This document shows positions 1-10,497 of a DNA stretch of 45,662 nt, piece after piece. The DNA comes from Paracoccaceae bacterium. Its GTDB lineage: Bacteria > Pseudomonadota > Alphaproteobacteria > Rhodobacterales > Rhodobacteraceae. The stretch is taken from NCBI GenBank assembly GCA_020832445.1, contig JAFIEO010000061.1, forward strand, positions 1 to 45,662, given 5' to 3'. The position numbers and the translations under genes are program-made. The notes beneath the pieces were generated by a model, which saw nothing but the letters and a program-made list of their open reading frames with translations, did no database searches and was not told where the DNA came from. Each line of letters begins with the position of its first letter. Position 1 is the first letter of the stretch.

Positions 1-90
1 AAAAATCCCCCCCGCCCCGGGGTTCGCCCGGGGGCCCGGCCCCGGTTTTGGGTGGGGGGTTGGGGGCCCCCCCCCCCCCCAAGCCACCCC
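1..90. other. Low-complexity contig edge
   Basis: The first 90 bases are almost entirely runs of C and G with a few A/T blocks, including about 16 consecutive C at 66-81 and several 4-7 base homopolymers. No reading frame or structure makes sense here, and normal codon-structured sequence starts only at about 85-110. I infer a sequencing or assembly-edge artefact rather than biology. The sequence downstream of the carbonic anhydrase stop should not be trusted. Confidence 0.7.
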
Positions 91-112
91 CAAGGACGAC
101 ATCCCGGCGAAA

Positions 113-640
113 TCAGATCGCACGCAACCCCGCGCGGAACCGCGCCATATTCGCGCGGTACCCCGCCGCGGATTGCACCAACCGCGCGCGCGCGGCCTCA
201 TCCAGCTGCCGCACGACGCGCCCCGGTGCACCCATCACCAGCGACGCGTCCGGGATTTCCTTGCCTTCAGTCACCAGCGCCCCTGCCCCGATCAGGCAGC
301 CTTTGCCAATCACCGCACCATTCAGGACCGTTGCGCCCATGCCAATCAAAGACCCGTCGCCAATCGTGCAGCCGTGCAGGATCGCCTTATGCCCGATCGT
401 GCACTGCGCCCCGATGCTCAGCGGATAGCCCATATCGGTATGCAGGATGCAGTTTTCCTGAACATTCGTCCCCGCGCCCAGAACAATCGGTTCATTATCG
501 CCGCGCAAGGTGCATCCGAACCAAATGGATACCCCCTGCCCCAAAACGACATTGCCAATGACATGCGCCCCCGGTGCCACCCAGAAATCCCCATCCTCGG
601 GCACGTCTGGCCGCTGCCCGTCCAGTTCATACAGCATCAT
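113..640 (-). CDS. Gamma carbonic anhydrase family protein
   Basis: This 175-aa protein consists of left-handed beta-helix hexapeptide repeats (repeated [IVL]-G-x-x-x patterns from about residue 20 to 140), the fold of gamma-class carbonic anhydrase-like (YrdA/PaaY) proteins. The family binds a metal, usually zinc, at trimer interfaces through histidines; candidates here are in NCILHTD, TIGHKAILHGC and nearby repeats. Some members hydrate CO2 and others have no shown activity, so the reaction is not certain. The length is normal for the family. The ATG overlaps the stop of the upstream dehydrogenase gene as ATGA, and a GGGGGGAA Shine-Dalgarno-like stretch lies just ahead, so the pair is probably translationally coupled. 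The 3' flank is the unreliable window edge. Confidence 0.85.
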   Translation of the reverse strand: MMLYELDGQRPDVPEDGDFWVAPGAHVIGNVVLGQGVSIWFGCTLRGDNEPIVLGAGTNVQENCILHTDMGYPLSIGAQCTIGHKAILHGCTIGDGSLIGMGATVLNGAVIGKGCLIGAGALVTEGKEIPDASLVMGAPGRVVRQLDEAARARLVQSAAGYRANMARFRAGLRAI

Positions 641-1521
641 TTCCCCCCGTAGGATGGCGCGCGCAACCGCTCGATCAGGCTTGATGTGTCCCAGCGCCCG
701 CCCCCCATGCGCTGGATATCCTTGTAGAACTGGTCAACCAGCGCGGTCACCGGCAGGGACGCGCCCACATCCTCTGCCGCGGCCAGACAGATGGCCAGAT
801 CCTTGCGCATCCAGTCCACCGCAAAGCCGTGGTTGAACTCACCATCCAGCATGGGCACATGCCGGTTGGCCATTTGCCACGATCCCGCCGCACCCTGGCT
901 GATCACCTCGACCACGGCGCGGCCATCCATGCCCGCCTTCTCGCCAAAATGCAGCGCCTCGGCCAAACCCTGCACCAGCCCCGCGATGCAGATCTGGTTC
1001 ATCATCTTGGCAATCTGTCCCGCGCCGCTGTCGCCCATGCGTTTGCACACGCGCGCATAGGCGGCCATGACCGGTTCTGCGCGCTCAAACGCCGCACCGT
1101 CGCCGCCGCACATGATCGACAACACGCCGTTTTCCGCGCCCGCCTGCCCGCCGGATACCGGCGCATCCACAAACCCCACACCTTCTGCGCCGGCAATGCC
1201 ATGCAATTCGCGCGTCACCTGTGCCGACACTGTGGTGTGGTCTACAAAAACGGACCCTGTTGCCATACCGGCAAAGGCACCATCCTCGCCCAGACAAACG
1301 CTGCGCAGGTCATCATCATTGCCGACGCAGGCCATGACAAATTCCGCGCCATGGGCGGCGGCGCGCGGGGTTTTCGCCCAATCACCACCATGTGCGGCGC
1401 CCCAGGCTTTCGCCTTGGCGGTTGTGCGGTTATAGACTGTCACTTCATGGCCTGCACGGGCCAGATGCCCTGCCATTGGCCCGCCCATAACCCCCAGCCC
1501 AAGAAACGCGATTTTCGCCAT
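637..1521 (-). CDS. 3-hydroxyisobutyrate dehydrogenase-family oxidoreductase
   Basis: A 294-aa NAD(P)-dependent beta-hydroxyacid dehydrogenase. The N-terminus reads FLGLGVMGGPMAGHL, a Rossmann GxGxxG motif. The substrate signature DAPVSGGQAGAENG lies near residue 120 and the catalytic-lysine segment GAGQIAKMMNQ near residue 170. Family members oxidise 3-hydroxyisobutyrate (valine breakdown) or reduce tartronate semialdehyde or succinic semialdehyde, and the sequence alone does not choose among these. The open frame extends upstream, but the start at 1521 is preceded by GGAGAGGG and puts the Rossmann strand at residues 3-8 as usual. It overlaps the downstream carbonic anhydrase gene by 4 bp and is divergent from the acylase gene across 97 bp. 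Confidence 0.85.
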   Translation of the reverse strand: MAKIAFLGLGVMGGPMAGHLARAGHEVTVYNRTTAKAKAWGAAHGGDWAKTPRAAAHGAEFVMACVGNDDDLRSVCLGEDGAFAGMATGSVFVDHTTVSAQVTRELHGIAGAEGVGFVDAPVSGGQAGAENGVLSIMCGGDGAAFERAEPVMAAYARVCKRMGDSGAGQIAKMMNQICIAGLVQGLAEALHFGEKAGMDGRAVVEVISQGAAGSWQMANRHVPMLDGEFNHGFAVDWMRKDLAICLAAAEDVGASLPVTALVDQFYKDIQRMGGGRWDTSSLIERLRAPSYGGK

Positions 1522-1618
1522 AGCCCTGCCCTCTCCAATACTTGTGATTGCGCTTGATCTGCCCAGATAATAGGTATCATGGCCACAATGACCGTCAACC
1601 GAAAGCCGTTTTGCGCCC

Positions 1619-4075
1619 ATGTTCACATTGTTTCGCTGGCTCGTATATATCCTGTCCGGTCTGTTGGCCCTGACAGCGCTGGCGGCACTGGCCTTCTATT
1701 TCTTCCTGTCACGGTCTTTGCCCGACTATAATGAAGATTTCATGCTGGACGGGCTGAACGCCCCGGTCGAGATCCTGCGCAATACCCATAACGTGCCGCA
1801 TATCTTTGGCGAGCATGACGACGATGTGTTTTTCGGCCTTGGGTTTGCACATGCGCAGGACAGATTGTGGCAAATGCAGGTCTTGCGCCGCACCGCACAA
1901 GGGCGCTTGTCCGAAATGTTCGGCCGCCGCACCCTGCGCACGGATGAACTGATGCGCAGGCTGGATATTTACGGTCTGGCGCGCGCGTCCTTCGATGTGC
2001 AGGATGCCGCCACGCAAGACGCATTGCGCGCCTATGCCAACGGGGTGAATGCGTGGCTGCGGCTGACATCGGACCGCGCGCGCGGTCGCGGTGCACCGGA
2101 ACTGTTCATGTTCAGGGCCGAGACGCCCCTGTGGCAACCGGCAGATTCACTGGCCATCCTGAAACTGCTGTCAGTGCAGCTTAATTCACAGATTTCAACA
2201 GAGGTGCTGCGCGCCCGGGCCTCTGCATTGCTGGACAATGACCGCCTGCGTGATCTGATGCCAGATGCGCCCGGCGCGGGCATGGCCGAAGTGCCGGAAT
2301 ATTCCAGCCTGTTTCCCGATCTGCCTGCATCGACGCAGGTTGCGGCCTTTGACGACCCGCTGTCGCCTGTGCGGCCCTATTCGCTGGCGGGCGCGTCCAA
2401 CAGTTTCGCGGCTGCGCCCGCGCGGGCTGCGGGCGACGGGGCGCTGTTGGCAAATGATCCCCATCTGGAACTGACCGCACCGGCAATGATGTATCTGGCC
2501 CGTTTGGAATTGTCCTCTGGCGGGGTGATCGGGGCCACAATTCCGGGCATTCCGGCCATCCTGTCGGGCCGCTCAAACGCATTGGGCTGGGGCATTACAT
2601 CGGCCTATGTGGATGATTCCGATGTCTTCATCGAAGAACTGAACCCTGAGAATTCGGGGCAATACCGCACCCCGGACGGCTGGGCCGAATTTGAAACCCG
2701 CGGCTCCATCATCCGCGTCAAGGACGAAGATCCCCTGACCCTGACCCTGCGCTGGTCCCAGAACGGGCCGGTGCTGTCGGGGGCGTTGTATGATCTGGGC
2801 ACCGTCACACCACCGGGGCATGTTGCAACCATCGGCTGGACCGCCCTGACCAGTGACGACACCACCATGAGTGCCGCCATCCGCCTGATGCAATCGCAAA
2901 CGATTGAACAGGCGATTGATGCAGGCGAATTATTCGTGGCCCCCGCACAAAACCTGATGCTGGCCACCCGTGACCGCATCGCCATGCAGACCGTGGGCCA
3001 CCTGCCGCGCCGCGATGCCGACCACCAGACCCAGGGCCGCATGCCCGCACCGGGGTGGCGTGCTGAAAACCGCTGGCTGGGCACCTTGCCCTATTCGGCC
3101 AATCCGCGTTTTGTGGACCCCGAAAGCGGAATTCTGGGCAATACCAACAACAAGATCCTTGATCGCCCCTTTCCGCTGCATGTCAGTCATGACTGGGGCG
3201 ACACGCAGCGCATCACGCGGTTTTTGCACCTGATGCGCGCGCGCAGCGTTCACACCCGCGACAGTTTCATCGAGGCGCAGCTGGACACGGTCAGCCCCGC
3301 CGCGCGCCTGCTGCTGCCGCTGGTGGCCGCCGATCTGTGGTTCTCGGGCGAGGCCGCACCAGAAGGCACCCGCGCCCATCTGCGCCAGCGCGCCCTCAGC
3401 CTGCTGGCCGACTGGAACGGCGAAATGAACGAGCATCTGCCCGAACCCCTGATCTATTCGGCATGGATGCGCGCCCTTCAGACCCGCCTGATCCGCGATG
3501 AGCTTGGCCCGCTGGAAGATGCCTTCATTCACGTCAATCCCGATTTCATTGAACGGGTGTTCCGCGACACGGACGGGGCGGCGGAATGGTGCAACGTGGT
3601 TCAGTCATCCGTACGCGAAAGCTGCACCGACATGGCCCTTCTGGCGCTGGACGAGGCGCTGCTGCGCCTGACCGAACGCTATGGCACATCGGTTGAAAGC
3701 TGGCGTTGGGGGGACGCACATACCGCCACCCACCGCCATGCCGCATTGGGCGATGCGCCCGGCCTGCGTGCCTTCGTCAACATCCGGCAATCCACATCTG
3801 GTGGCGACCACACCCTGATGCGCGCGCGCACATCAGGGCGCGACCCCGACCCGTTTGCCAATGTTCATGCGGCGGTTTACCGCGCGGTATATGATTTCGC
3901 CGATCCTGAAAGTTCGGTGTTTATCCTGTCCACCGGCCAGTCAGGGCACCCGCTGTCGCGCCATTATGACGATCTTGGCGAATTGTGGCGCCGGGGCGAA
4001 TATATTCCCATGACACTGGACCCTGATCTGGCCCGCGGCGGCGCAGTGGGGCTAACGCGGCTGCGCCCGAATTAA
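1619..4075 (+). CDS. Penicillin acylase family protein
   Basis: An 818-aa N-terminal-nucleophile amidase precursor. Residues about 5-30 form a hydrophobic signal or signal-anchor (LVYILSGLLALTALAALAF), so the enzyme is periplasmic or membrane-tethered. The alpha-chain motif around residue 75-85 (FGLGFAHAQDRLWQM) is typical of the family. The autocatalytic cleavage site is at GA-SNSFA, which makes Ser260 the expected nucleophile and new N-terminus of the beta chain, with a spacer of tens of residues removed. LLANDPHLEL and NTNNKI are further family signatures. The family includes penicillin G acylase, cephalosporin acylase and acyl-homoserine-lactone acylases. The physiological substrate here is unknown; N-acyl amides or quorum signals are possibilities only. 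It appears monocistronic. Confidence 0.88.
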   Translation: MFTLFRWLVYILSGLLALTALAALAFYFFLSRSLPDYNEDFMLDGLNAPVEILRNTHNVPHIFGEHDDDVFFGLGFAHAQDRLWQMQVLRRTAQGRLSEMFGRRTLRTDELMRRLDIYGLARASFDVQDAATQDALRAYANGVNAWLRLTSDRARGRGAPELFMFRAETPLWQPADSLAILKLLSVQLNSQISTEVLRARASALLDNDRLRDLMPDAPGAGMAEVPEYSSLFPDLPASTQVAAFDDPLSPVRPYSLAGASNSFAAAPARAAGDGALLANDPHLELTAPAMMYLARLELSSGGVIGATIPGIPAILSGRSNALGWGITSAYVDDSDVFIEELNPENSGQYRTPDGWAEFETRGSIIRVKDEDPLTLTLRWSQNGPVLSGALYDLGTVTPPGHVATIGWTALTSDDTTMSAAIRLMQSQTIEQAIDAGELFVAPAQNLMLATRDRIAMQTVGHLPRRDADHQTQGRMPAPGWRAENRWLGTLPYSANPRFVDPESGILGNTNNKILDRPFPLHVSHDWGDTQRITRFLHLMRARSVHTRDSFIEAQLDTVSPAARLLLPLVAADLWFSGEAAPEGTRAHLRQRALSLLADWNGEMNEHLPEPLIYSAWMRALQTRLIRDELGPLEDAFIHVNPDFIERVFRDTDGAAEWCNVVQSSVRESCTDMALLALDEALLRLTERYGTSVESWRWGDAHTATHRHAALGDAPGLRAFVNIRQSTSGGDHTLMRARTSGRDPDPFANVHAAVYRAVYDFADPESSVFILSTGQSGHPLSRHYDDLGELWRRGEYIPMTLDPDLARGGAVGLTRLRPN

Positions 4076-4165
4076 CCACACATTTACCTCGGCGTTGTAT
4101 TGTGGCCACAATGTCGCAGATCACGCCCAACTTGACGCAAAGTCAGATGTGACAGGTTGGTGAAT

Positions 4166-4206
4166 AGGGTGCTTACTAACTCTCAGCGGGTGAGAGGAGC
4201 CACCCT
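4166..4206 (+). promoter_or_regulatory. Nested stem-loop in the leader of the FadL-like gene
   Basis: The leader contains two nested stems: AGGGTG (4166-4171) pairs with CACCCT (4201-4206), and CTCTCA (4180-4185) pairs perfectly with TGAGAG (4191-4196) around a 5-nt loop. The structure ends about 10 bases before the AAGGAGGAG ribosome binding site (about 4215-4223), so folding could alter access to it. A TTGACG hexamer at 4132-4137 is a possible -35 element, but I see no convincing -10. I know of no riboswitch class that matches. The structure is seen; a regulatory role is inferred. Confidence 0.45.
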
Positions 4207-4230
4207 ATCGGAATGAAGGAGGAGATTTCC

Positions 4231-5322
4231 GTGCGCAGTTACATCACAATTGGCCTTTTGGCCCTGGGTGCAAGCCCCGCATTTGCAGGCGGCATTGAAC
4301 GCAACCCGCAATCCATGAACATCTTGTTTCAGGAAGGCAACTATCTGGAAGTTGGCGCAACCTATGGTGCTCCGCGTGTCAGCGGCAACGCACCGGGTGC
4401 GACAGGCAATATTGCGCGTAACTTTTTCACCGGATCAATTGCGTTCAAGGGCGATATCAACGACCAACTGTCCTATGCCCTTATCCTGGACCAGCCTTTT
4501 GGCGCAGATGTGCGCTATCCGACCGGCACAAACGCAACGCTGACAGGCGCAACGGGGAAGGTCAAAAACACCACTCTGACCGGCGTGTTGCGCTATAAGT
4601 TCGGCAACGGTTTCAGCGCACATGCGGGGCTTCGGTCGTCATGGACCAGCGGGGCTGTCGATCTGCCCGCGCTGCAATACACAATGTCCACCAATACGGA
4701 TCAGGCATGGGGCTATCTGGTCGGCGTGGCGTATGAGCAGCCTGAAATCGCCTTGCGTGTGGCACTGACCTATCAGTCTTCTATCAAGCATACATTCAAT
4801 GCGACGGAATCGGGGCCTGCTGCTATCCCGCCTCTTGATCCTGGCAGAAACCAGACGCGTTTCTCAACCAAGATCCCCGAATCCCTGAACCTGGAATTCC
4901 AGACCGGCATCGCCGAAGATACGCTTTTGTTCGGGTCTGTCCGCTGGGTCAAGTGGAAAGACTTTGAGATTGCACCAGAGCAATTCATGGCCTCCCCCCT
5001 GTCTGCAGCGCCATTGGTCGGATATCAAAAGAACTCTGTGGCGTATACATTGGGTGTGGGCCGGCGCTTCAACGAAAACTGGTCCGGTTCTGTTTCGCTG
5101 TCGCATGACACCGGAAATGGCAGCCCGACCAGCAACCTTGGGCCAACTGGCAAGCGCAATTCCATCGGGATTGGCGCGTCCTACACGATGGACAACATGA
5201 CCATCAGTGGCGGCGTGCAATATACCAAACTGGGTAGTGCAACCACTGTGCCAACCATTAATGGCCAGTTCGGCAGCAATTCCGCCATTGGTGCAGGGAT
5301 CCGCGTGGGCTTCAGCTTCTGA
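4231..5322 (+). CDS. Outer membrane protein transport protein (OmpP1/FadL/TodX-like)
   Basis: A 363-aa predicted outer-membrane beta-barrel. A signal peptide at the N-terminus ends SPAFA-G. After it come alternating amphipathic strands (YLEVGATYGAPRV, FSAHAGLRSSW, DTLLFGSVRWVKW, WSGSVSLSHD) and a C-terminal aromatic (RVGFSF), the usual barrel-assembly signal. FadL-family porins carry long-chain fatty acids or other hydrophobic molecules across the outer membrane; the ligand here is unknown. I chose the GTG at 4231 rather than the in-frame ATG at 4213, because AAGGAGGAG lies between them and would be destroyed as a ribosome binding site by the earlier start. At 363 aa it is shorter than E. coli FadL. 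A strong terminator follows. Confidence 0.8.
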   Translation: MRSYITIGLLALGASPAFAGGIERNPQSMNILFQEGNYLEVGATYGAPRVSGNAPGATGNIARNFFTGSIAFKGDINDQLSYALILDQPFGADVRYPTGTNATLTGATGKVKNTTLTGVLRYKFGNGFSAHAGLRSSWTSGAVDLPALQYTMSTNTDQAWGYLVGVAYEQPEIALRVALTYQSSIKHTFNATESGPAAIPPLDPGRNQTRFSTKIPESLNLEFQTGIAEDTLLFGSVRWVKWKDFEIAPEQFMASPLSAAPLVGYQKNSVAYTLGVGRRFNENWSGSVSLSHDTGNGSPTSNLGPTGKRNSIGIGASYTMDNMTISGGVQYTKLGSATTVPTINGQFGSNSAIGAGIRVGFSF

Positions 5323-5349
5323 TCAAGCGCCCCCCTTTATGACCACACC

Positions 5350-5379
5350 AAGGCCCTGCCCCCGCGGCGGGGCCTTTTC
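5350..5379 (+). terminator. Rho-independent terminator of the FadL-like gene
   Basis: AAGGCCC-T-GCC, a 5-base loop, then GGC-G-GGGCCTT followed by TT form an 11-bp stem with one T-G wobble and a short U tract. It lies 28 bp after the stop codon and separates the porin gene from the ATPase-metAA group. Confidence 0.8.
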
Positions 5380-5450
5380 ATGCGGCATTGACCCCGCGCG
5401 CGCCTGTGGCTAGGCAGTGTCACCACCTTGCGACCAAGGACCGCGCGCCC

Positions 5451-6308
5451 ATGTTATACCCCAATGCCGATACCTGGCGAGATGCTACCGCAAAGCGTGT
5501 CATGCTGTTTGGCATGTCCGGCCTTGGCAAAACGCATCTGTCAAAACTGCTGCGCGATGCGGGCGACTGGTTCCACTATTCCGTCGATTACCGGATCGGC
5601 ACGCGCTATATGGGCGAATTCATCGCCGATAATTTCAAGCGCGAAGCGATGAAAGTGCCGCTTCTGCGTGAATTGCTGTTGTCAGATTCGGTCTATATCA
5701 GCTCCAACATCACCTTTGACAATCTGGCGCCACTCTCCACCTATCTGGGCAAACCGGGCAACCCCGATCAAGGCGGGTTGCCGTTTCATGAATACATGAC
5801 CCGTCAGGAACAACACCGCGCCGCTGAAATTGCAGCCCTGTCAGACACCGCCCATTTCATTGCCCGCGCGGGCGATCTGTATGGATACGCAAATTTCATC
5901 TGCGACACTGGCGGATCAATCTGCGAGGTGATCAACCCCAACGACCCGCAAGACCCGCTGATGACGCGTTTGACAAAACATGTGCTGCCGGTCTGGATAA
6001 AGGGGTCCGATGCGCATACATCCGAACTGATCCGCCGCTTTGACCGCGCCCCCAAGCCCATGTATTACCAGCCTGATTTCTTGCAAGATGCATGGGCCGC
6101 CTATCAGCATGAGACCGACCTGCCCGCCGCGCGTATCAACCCGGACGCCTTTGTGCGCTGGACCTATGCGCGCGCTTTGGCCCATCGCGCGCCCCGTTAC
6201 GCTGCAATGGCCGAAAACTGGGGGCTTACCGTCACCGCAGAGGAGGTGGCAAATATACGCACCGCATCTGATTTCACGGATTTGATTGCCGGAAAACTGC
6301 CCGACTGA
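5451..6308 (+). CDS. P-loop NTPase of unknown function beside metAA
   Basis: A 285-aa protein with a Walker A motif GMSGLGKTH at residues 21-29 near its N-terminus, followed by a kinase-like layout. It has DYRIGTRYMGEF after the first helix, SNITFDNLAPLSTYLG in the middle and a largely helical C-terminal half with many aromatic and charged residues. I recognise no named family beyond P-loop NTPase and find no unambiguous Walker B aspartate. The ATG at 5451 was chosen over upstream in-frame starts because AAGGA lies about 11 bases before it and the preceding residues look like untranslated sequence. The metAA gene begins 28 bp after its stop, so the two are probably co-transcribed. A link to methionine or homoserine metabolism is only a guess from position. 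Confidence 0.7.
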   Translation: MLYPNADTWRDATAKRVMLFGMSGLGKTHLSKLLRDAGDWFHYSVDYRIGTRYMGEFIADNFKREAMKVPLLRELLLSDSVYISSNITFDNLAPLSTYLGKPGNPDQGGLPFHEYMTRQEQHRAAEIAALSDTAHFIARAGDLYGYANFICDTGGSICEVINPNDPQDPLMTRLTKHVLPVWIKGSDAHTSELIRRFDRAPKPMYYQPDFLQDAWAAYQHETDLPAARINPDAFVRWTYARALAHRAPRYAAMAENWGLTVTAEEVANIRTASDFTDLIAGKLPD

Positions 6309-6336
6309 CGATTGACTGACCAAGGAAACGCCGCCC

Positions 6337-7254
6337 ATGCCAATCAAGCTGCCTGCCACGCTGCCCGCCTTTGACGTGTTGTCGCGCGAAGGGGTCATGG
6401 TCATGTCGGACACGGACGCCGCGCGGCAGGACATCCGGCCCCTGCGCATCGGGTTGTTGAACCTGATGCCCAAGAAAATCCAGACCGAAACCCAGTTCGC
6501 GCGGCTGATCGGGTCCACCCCCCTACAGATCGAACTGTCGCTGATCCGCATGTCGGAACATGAAACCAAGAACACCGCCGCCGAACATATGGCCGAATTC
6601 TACCGCCCCTTTCAGGACGTCAAGGATGAACGCTTTGACGGGCTGATCATCACTGGCGCCCCGATCGAGCATCTGCCTTATGAAGACGTGACCTATTGGG
6701 ATGAACTGACGCAGATTATGGACTGGACGCAAACCCATGTGCACAACACATTCGGCGTGTGCTGGGGGGGCATGGCCATGCTGTGGCATTTCCACGCGAT
6801 CAACAAGCACATGCTGGACGCCAAGGCGTTCGGCTGTTTCCGGCACCGCAATCTGGCGCCGGCCTCGCCCTATTTGCGGGGGTTTTCGGATGATCTGCTG
6901 ATTCCCGTCAGCCGCTGGACCGAATTGCGCCAGTCCGATATTGACGCAGTGGACGGGTTGAACACGCTTATCGCGTCGGATCAGGCAGGCCCTTGTCTGG
7001 TCGAGGATCCGAAGCACCGCGCGCTGATGATCTTCAACCATTTCGAATATGACAGCACCACGCTGAAGGATGAATATGACCGCGACGTGGCCGCCGCAAA
7101 GCCCATAAATGTGCCCCAAAACTACTATCCTGATGACAATCCCGCGAAAATGCCACTCAATCGCTGGCGAAGCCACGCGCATCTTCTATATGGCAACTGG
7201 ATAAACCAGATTTACCAGACAACACCCTATGACCTTGAAAATATCGGCCAGTAG
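6337..7254 (+). CDS. metAA: Homoserine O-acetyltransferase (MetA family)
   Basis: A 305-aa MetA-fold enzyme that activates homoserine for methionine synthesis in the cytoplasm. The catalytic cysteine is Cys142 in [11 protein letters not shown], and the His235/Glu237 pair is in FNHFEYD. The acyl-donor position is Glu111 ([12 protein letters not shown]); in this family Glu111 has been linked to acetyl-CoA and Gly111 to succinyl-CoA, so I call it an acetyltransferase despite the many databases that label MetA as succinyltransferase. The ATG follows AAGGAAACG. The start is 28 bp after the P-loop ATPase gene, and the end overlaps the hydrolase gene by 26 bp. I see no SAM riboswitch in the 28-bp gap, although metA is a frequent target of SAM-II riboswitches in alphaproteobacteria. 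Confidence 0.95.
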   Translation: MPIKLPATLPAFDVLSREGVMVMSDTDAARQDIRPLRIGLLNLMPKKIQTETQFARLIGSTPLQIELSLIRMSEHETKNTAAEHMAEFYRPFQDVKDERFDGLIITGAPIEHLPYEDVTYWDELTQIMDWTQTHVHNTFGVCWGGMAMLWHFHAINKHMLDAKAFGCFRHRNLAPASPYLRGFSDDLLIPVSRWTELRQSDIDAVDGLNTLIASDQAGPCLVEDPKHRALMIFNHFEYDSTTLKDEYDRDVAAAKPINVPQNYYPDDNPAKMPLNRWRSHAHLLYGNWINQIYQTTPYDLENIGQ

Positions 7255-8185
7255 ATTTGCAGCACTTGCCCTTGGCGCGGGCATTGTGACCGCATGCGTG
7301 GGCGTGGTGGAGGACCGGATGGCCCATGCCCAGACCCAGCCTGAGGGCGCGTTTGTCACCCTGCCGGACGGGCGCATTCATGCGGTGATCCGTGGTCAAG
7401 GGCCGGATCTGGTGATGATCCATGGTGCAAACGGGAATGCGCGCGATTTCAGTTTTGACCTGATTGAGCGGATGGCCGCTGATTTTCGTGTCATTGCACT
7501 GGACCGGCCCGGTTTTGGGTTTTCCGATGATTTTGGCGGGCCGGACGGTCCGGTGGAACAGGCCGATATTCTGCGCGCTGCTGTCGCCGAACTGGATGTG
7601 ACCCGCCCCGTTGTGCTGGGCCATTCCTACGGGGGCGCTGTTGCGCTGGCATGGGCGTTGCGCGGTGGCGATGATGTGGCGGGGCTGACATTGCTGGCGC
7701 CTGCATCCCATCCGTGGCCTGGTGATCTGGGGTTGTGGTATCGCATCAGCGCATCTGCCTTGGGCCGGAATGTCGTGCTGCCACTGGTGGCGCGGTTTGC
7801 ACCTGCATCGGCGGTGGACTCGACACTGGACGGGGTATTTGCGCCCAATCCGGTGCCCGACGGGTATCTGGACCATCTGGGCCGCGATCTGACCCTGCGC
7901 GCCGAGCAATTGTCACTGAATGCACGGCAGGTGAACAGCCTGAAACACCATGTCGAGGCGATGGCGCCGGGCTATCCCGCGCTGAACATCCCGATTGAAG
8001 TGGTGCATGGCACCGCAGATGAAACTGTGGGCATGTCCATACATTCCGAACGGCTGGAACAAGATGTCAGTTCGGTGAACCTGACGCGGCTGGACGGGGT
8101 TGGCCATATGCCACACCACGCCCACCCCGATGCCGTTGCAGATGCCATATTGCGCACCGCACAGCGCGCCGGGCTTATCCGATAA
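7229..8185 (+). CDS. Alpha/beta-hydrolase, probable lipoprotein
   Basis: A 318-aa alpha/beta-hydrolase. The N-terminus is a signal sequence with a lipobox-like VTAC ending at Cys23, so it is probably exported and lipid-anchored. The oxyanion segment is HGANGNARD. The nucleophile elbow is GHSYGG (Ser133), the acid Asp263 is in HGTADETV, and the base His292 is in GVGHMPHH, a complete triad. This pattern fits esterases, epoxide hydrolases and haloperoxidase-like hydrolases; I cannot name the substrate. Its start lies inside the end of metAA (26-bp overlap), which suggests coupling, although the ribosome binding site is weak. It converges with the TauE/SafE gene and the two coding ends overlap by 11 bp. 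Confidence 0.82.
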   Translation: MTLKISASRFAALALGAGIVTACVGVVEDRMAHAQTQPEGAFVTLPDGRIHAVIRGQGPDLVMIHGANGNARDFSFDLIERMAADFRVIALDRPGFGFSDDFGGPDGPVEQADILRAAVAELDVTRPVVLGHSYGGAVALAWALRGGDDVAGLTLLAPASHPWPGDLGLWYRISASALGRNVVLPLVARFAPASAVDSTLDGVFAPNPVPDGYLDHLGRDLTLRAEQLSLNARQVNSLKHHVEAMAPGYPALNIPIEVVHGTADETVGMSIHSERLEQDVSSVNLTRLDGVGHMPHHAHPDAVADAILRTAQRAGLIR

Positions 8186-8957
8186 GCAGCGCTGACACCC
8201 CGTCCCAGACAAGTTTCAGGCCCACCAGCGTGATCATCACATACATCAGCGGATAGAACACTTCGGCACGCAAGCGCTTGACAACCGCAGCGCCCATCAA
8301 TGTCGCAATAGCGGCCAGCGGCAGCATTACAGCGGCCGAAACCAGCGTCACGCGGTCAAACTGGCCCAATGCTGCATAGGGAACCACCTTGATCGCATTG
8401 ACCACGGCAAAGAAAATCACGCTTGTGCCGGTAAACACTTTCGGGTCCAGCCGCAGGGGCAGCACATAAACCTGAAATGGCGGGCCGCCTGCATGGGCCA
8501 CGAAACTGGTAAACCCCGCAACCGTGCCCCAGAACCCGCCACGCACATGCCCTTGCCCTTGGGCCGCGCCACCGGATCGCGCCAGCGCCATGCGCGCCAC
8601 AAAGCCCAATGCGACCACCCCCACGATCAGCCGCACCAGTGCTTCGGATGTGAAGGCCGCAGCCAACCCGCCAATGGCAATTCCCAGCAAGGCCCCCGGA
8701 AACAGATGCACCAGCGTGGCCCGGTCGAACCAGCCGCGCCACGCCCACAGGCTGATGCCGTCCATCATCAGCAGGATGGGCAACAACAGCGCTGCCGCCT
8801 GAACCGGCGACATGACAAGCGCCAGAATCGGCACCCCCAACAACGCAAATGCGCCCCCAAGCCCGCCTTTGGACAGCCCCACAAGAAAGACGGCGACAAT
8901 CGCCGCCGCCAATGTAGGCCAGTCCCCGAACAGGGTGGTCTGTTCCAGAAGGGTCAT
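8175..8957 (-). CDS. TauE/SafE (TSUP) family membrane transporter
   Basis: A 260-aa inner-membrane protein with about eight hydrophobic segments and the family's N-terminal repeat (VFLVGLSKGGLGGAFALLGVPIL) matched by a similar second half (GGFWGTVAGFTSFVAHAGGPPFQVYVL). TSUP proteins carry sulfite, sulfoacetate or other small organosulfur anions outward, but substrates are rarely proven. It starts 6 bp after the guaB stop and so probably shares its transcript; its own ribosome binding site is weak. The 3' end overlaps the convergent hydrolase gene by 11 bp, which leaves no room for a separate terminator. Confidence 0.85.
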   Translation of the reverse strand: MTLLEQTTLFGDWPTLAAAIVAVFLVGLSKGGLGGAFALLGVPILALVMSPVQAAALLLPILLMMDGISLWAWRGWFDRATLVHLFPGALLGIAIGGLAAAFTSEALVRLIVGVVALGFVARMALARSGGAAQGQGHVRGGFWGTVAGFTSFVAHAGGPPFQVYVLPLRLDPKVFTGTSVIFFAVVNAIKVVPYAALGQFDRVTLVSAAVMLPLAAIATLMGAAVVKRLRAEVFYPLMYVMITLVGLKLVWDGVSALLIG

Positions 8958-8963
8958 GCGCGC

Positions 8964-10454
<1,491 letters not shown>

Positions 10455-10472
10455 TCACGTCTTGGCGGAAAT

Positions 10473-10493
10473 GAAAACCCCTGTATGGGGCTT
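10473..10493 (-). terminator. Putative terminator of the TehA/SLAC1-type gene
   Basis: On the minus strand AGCCCC, a 5-base loop ATACA and GGGGTTTTC form a short GC stem with a U run, 5 bases after the transporter stop codon. The stem is only 5-6 bp, so efficiency is uncertain. Confidence 0.5.
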
Positions 10494-10497
10494 CGTC

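Noticed and set aside
4213-4230. ATG at 4213 as the FadL start
   Set aside because: The ribosome binding site AAGGAGGAG lies after it, and the signal peptide fits better from the GTG at 4231.
6309-6336. SAM-II riboswitch in front of metAA
   Set aside because: Only 28 bp separate the genes and no pseudoknot-like pairing is visible. A riboswitch could only act upstream of the ATPase gene, where the 70 bp after the terminator show none.
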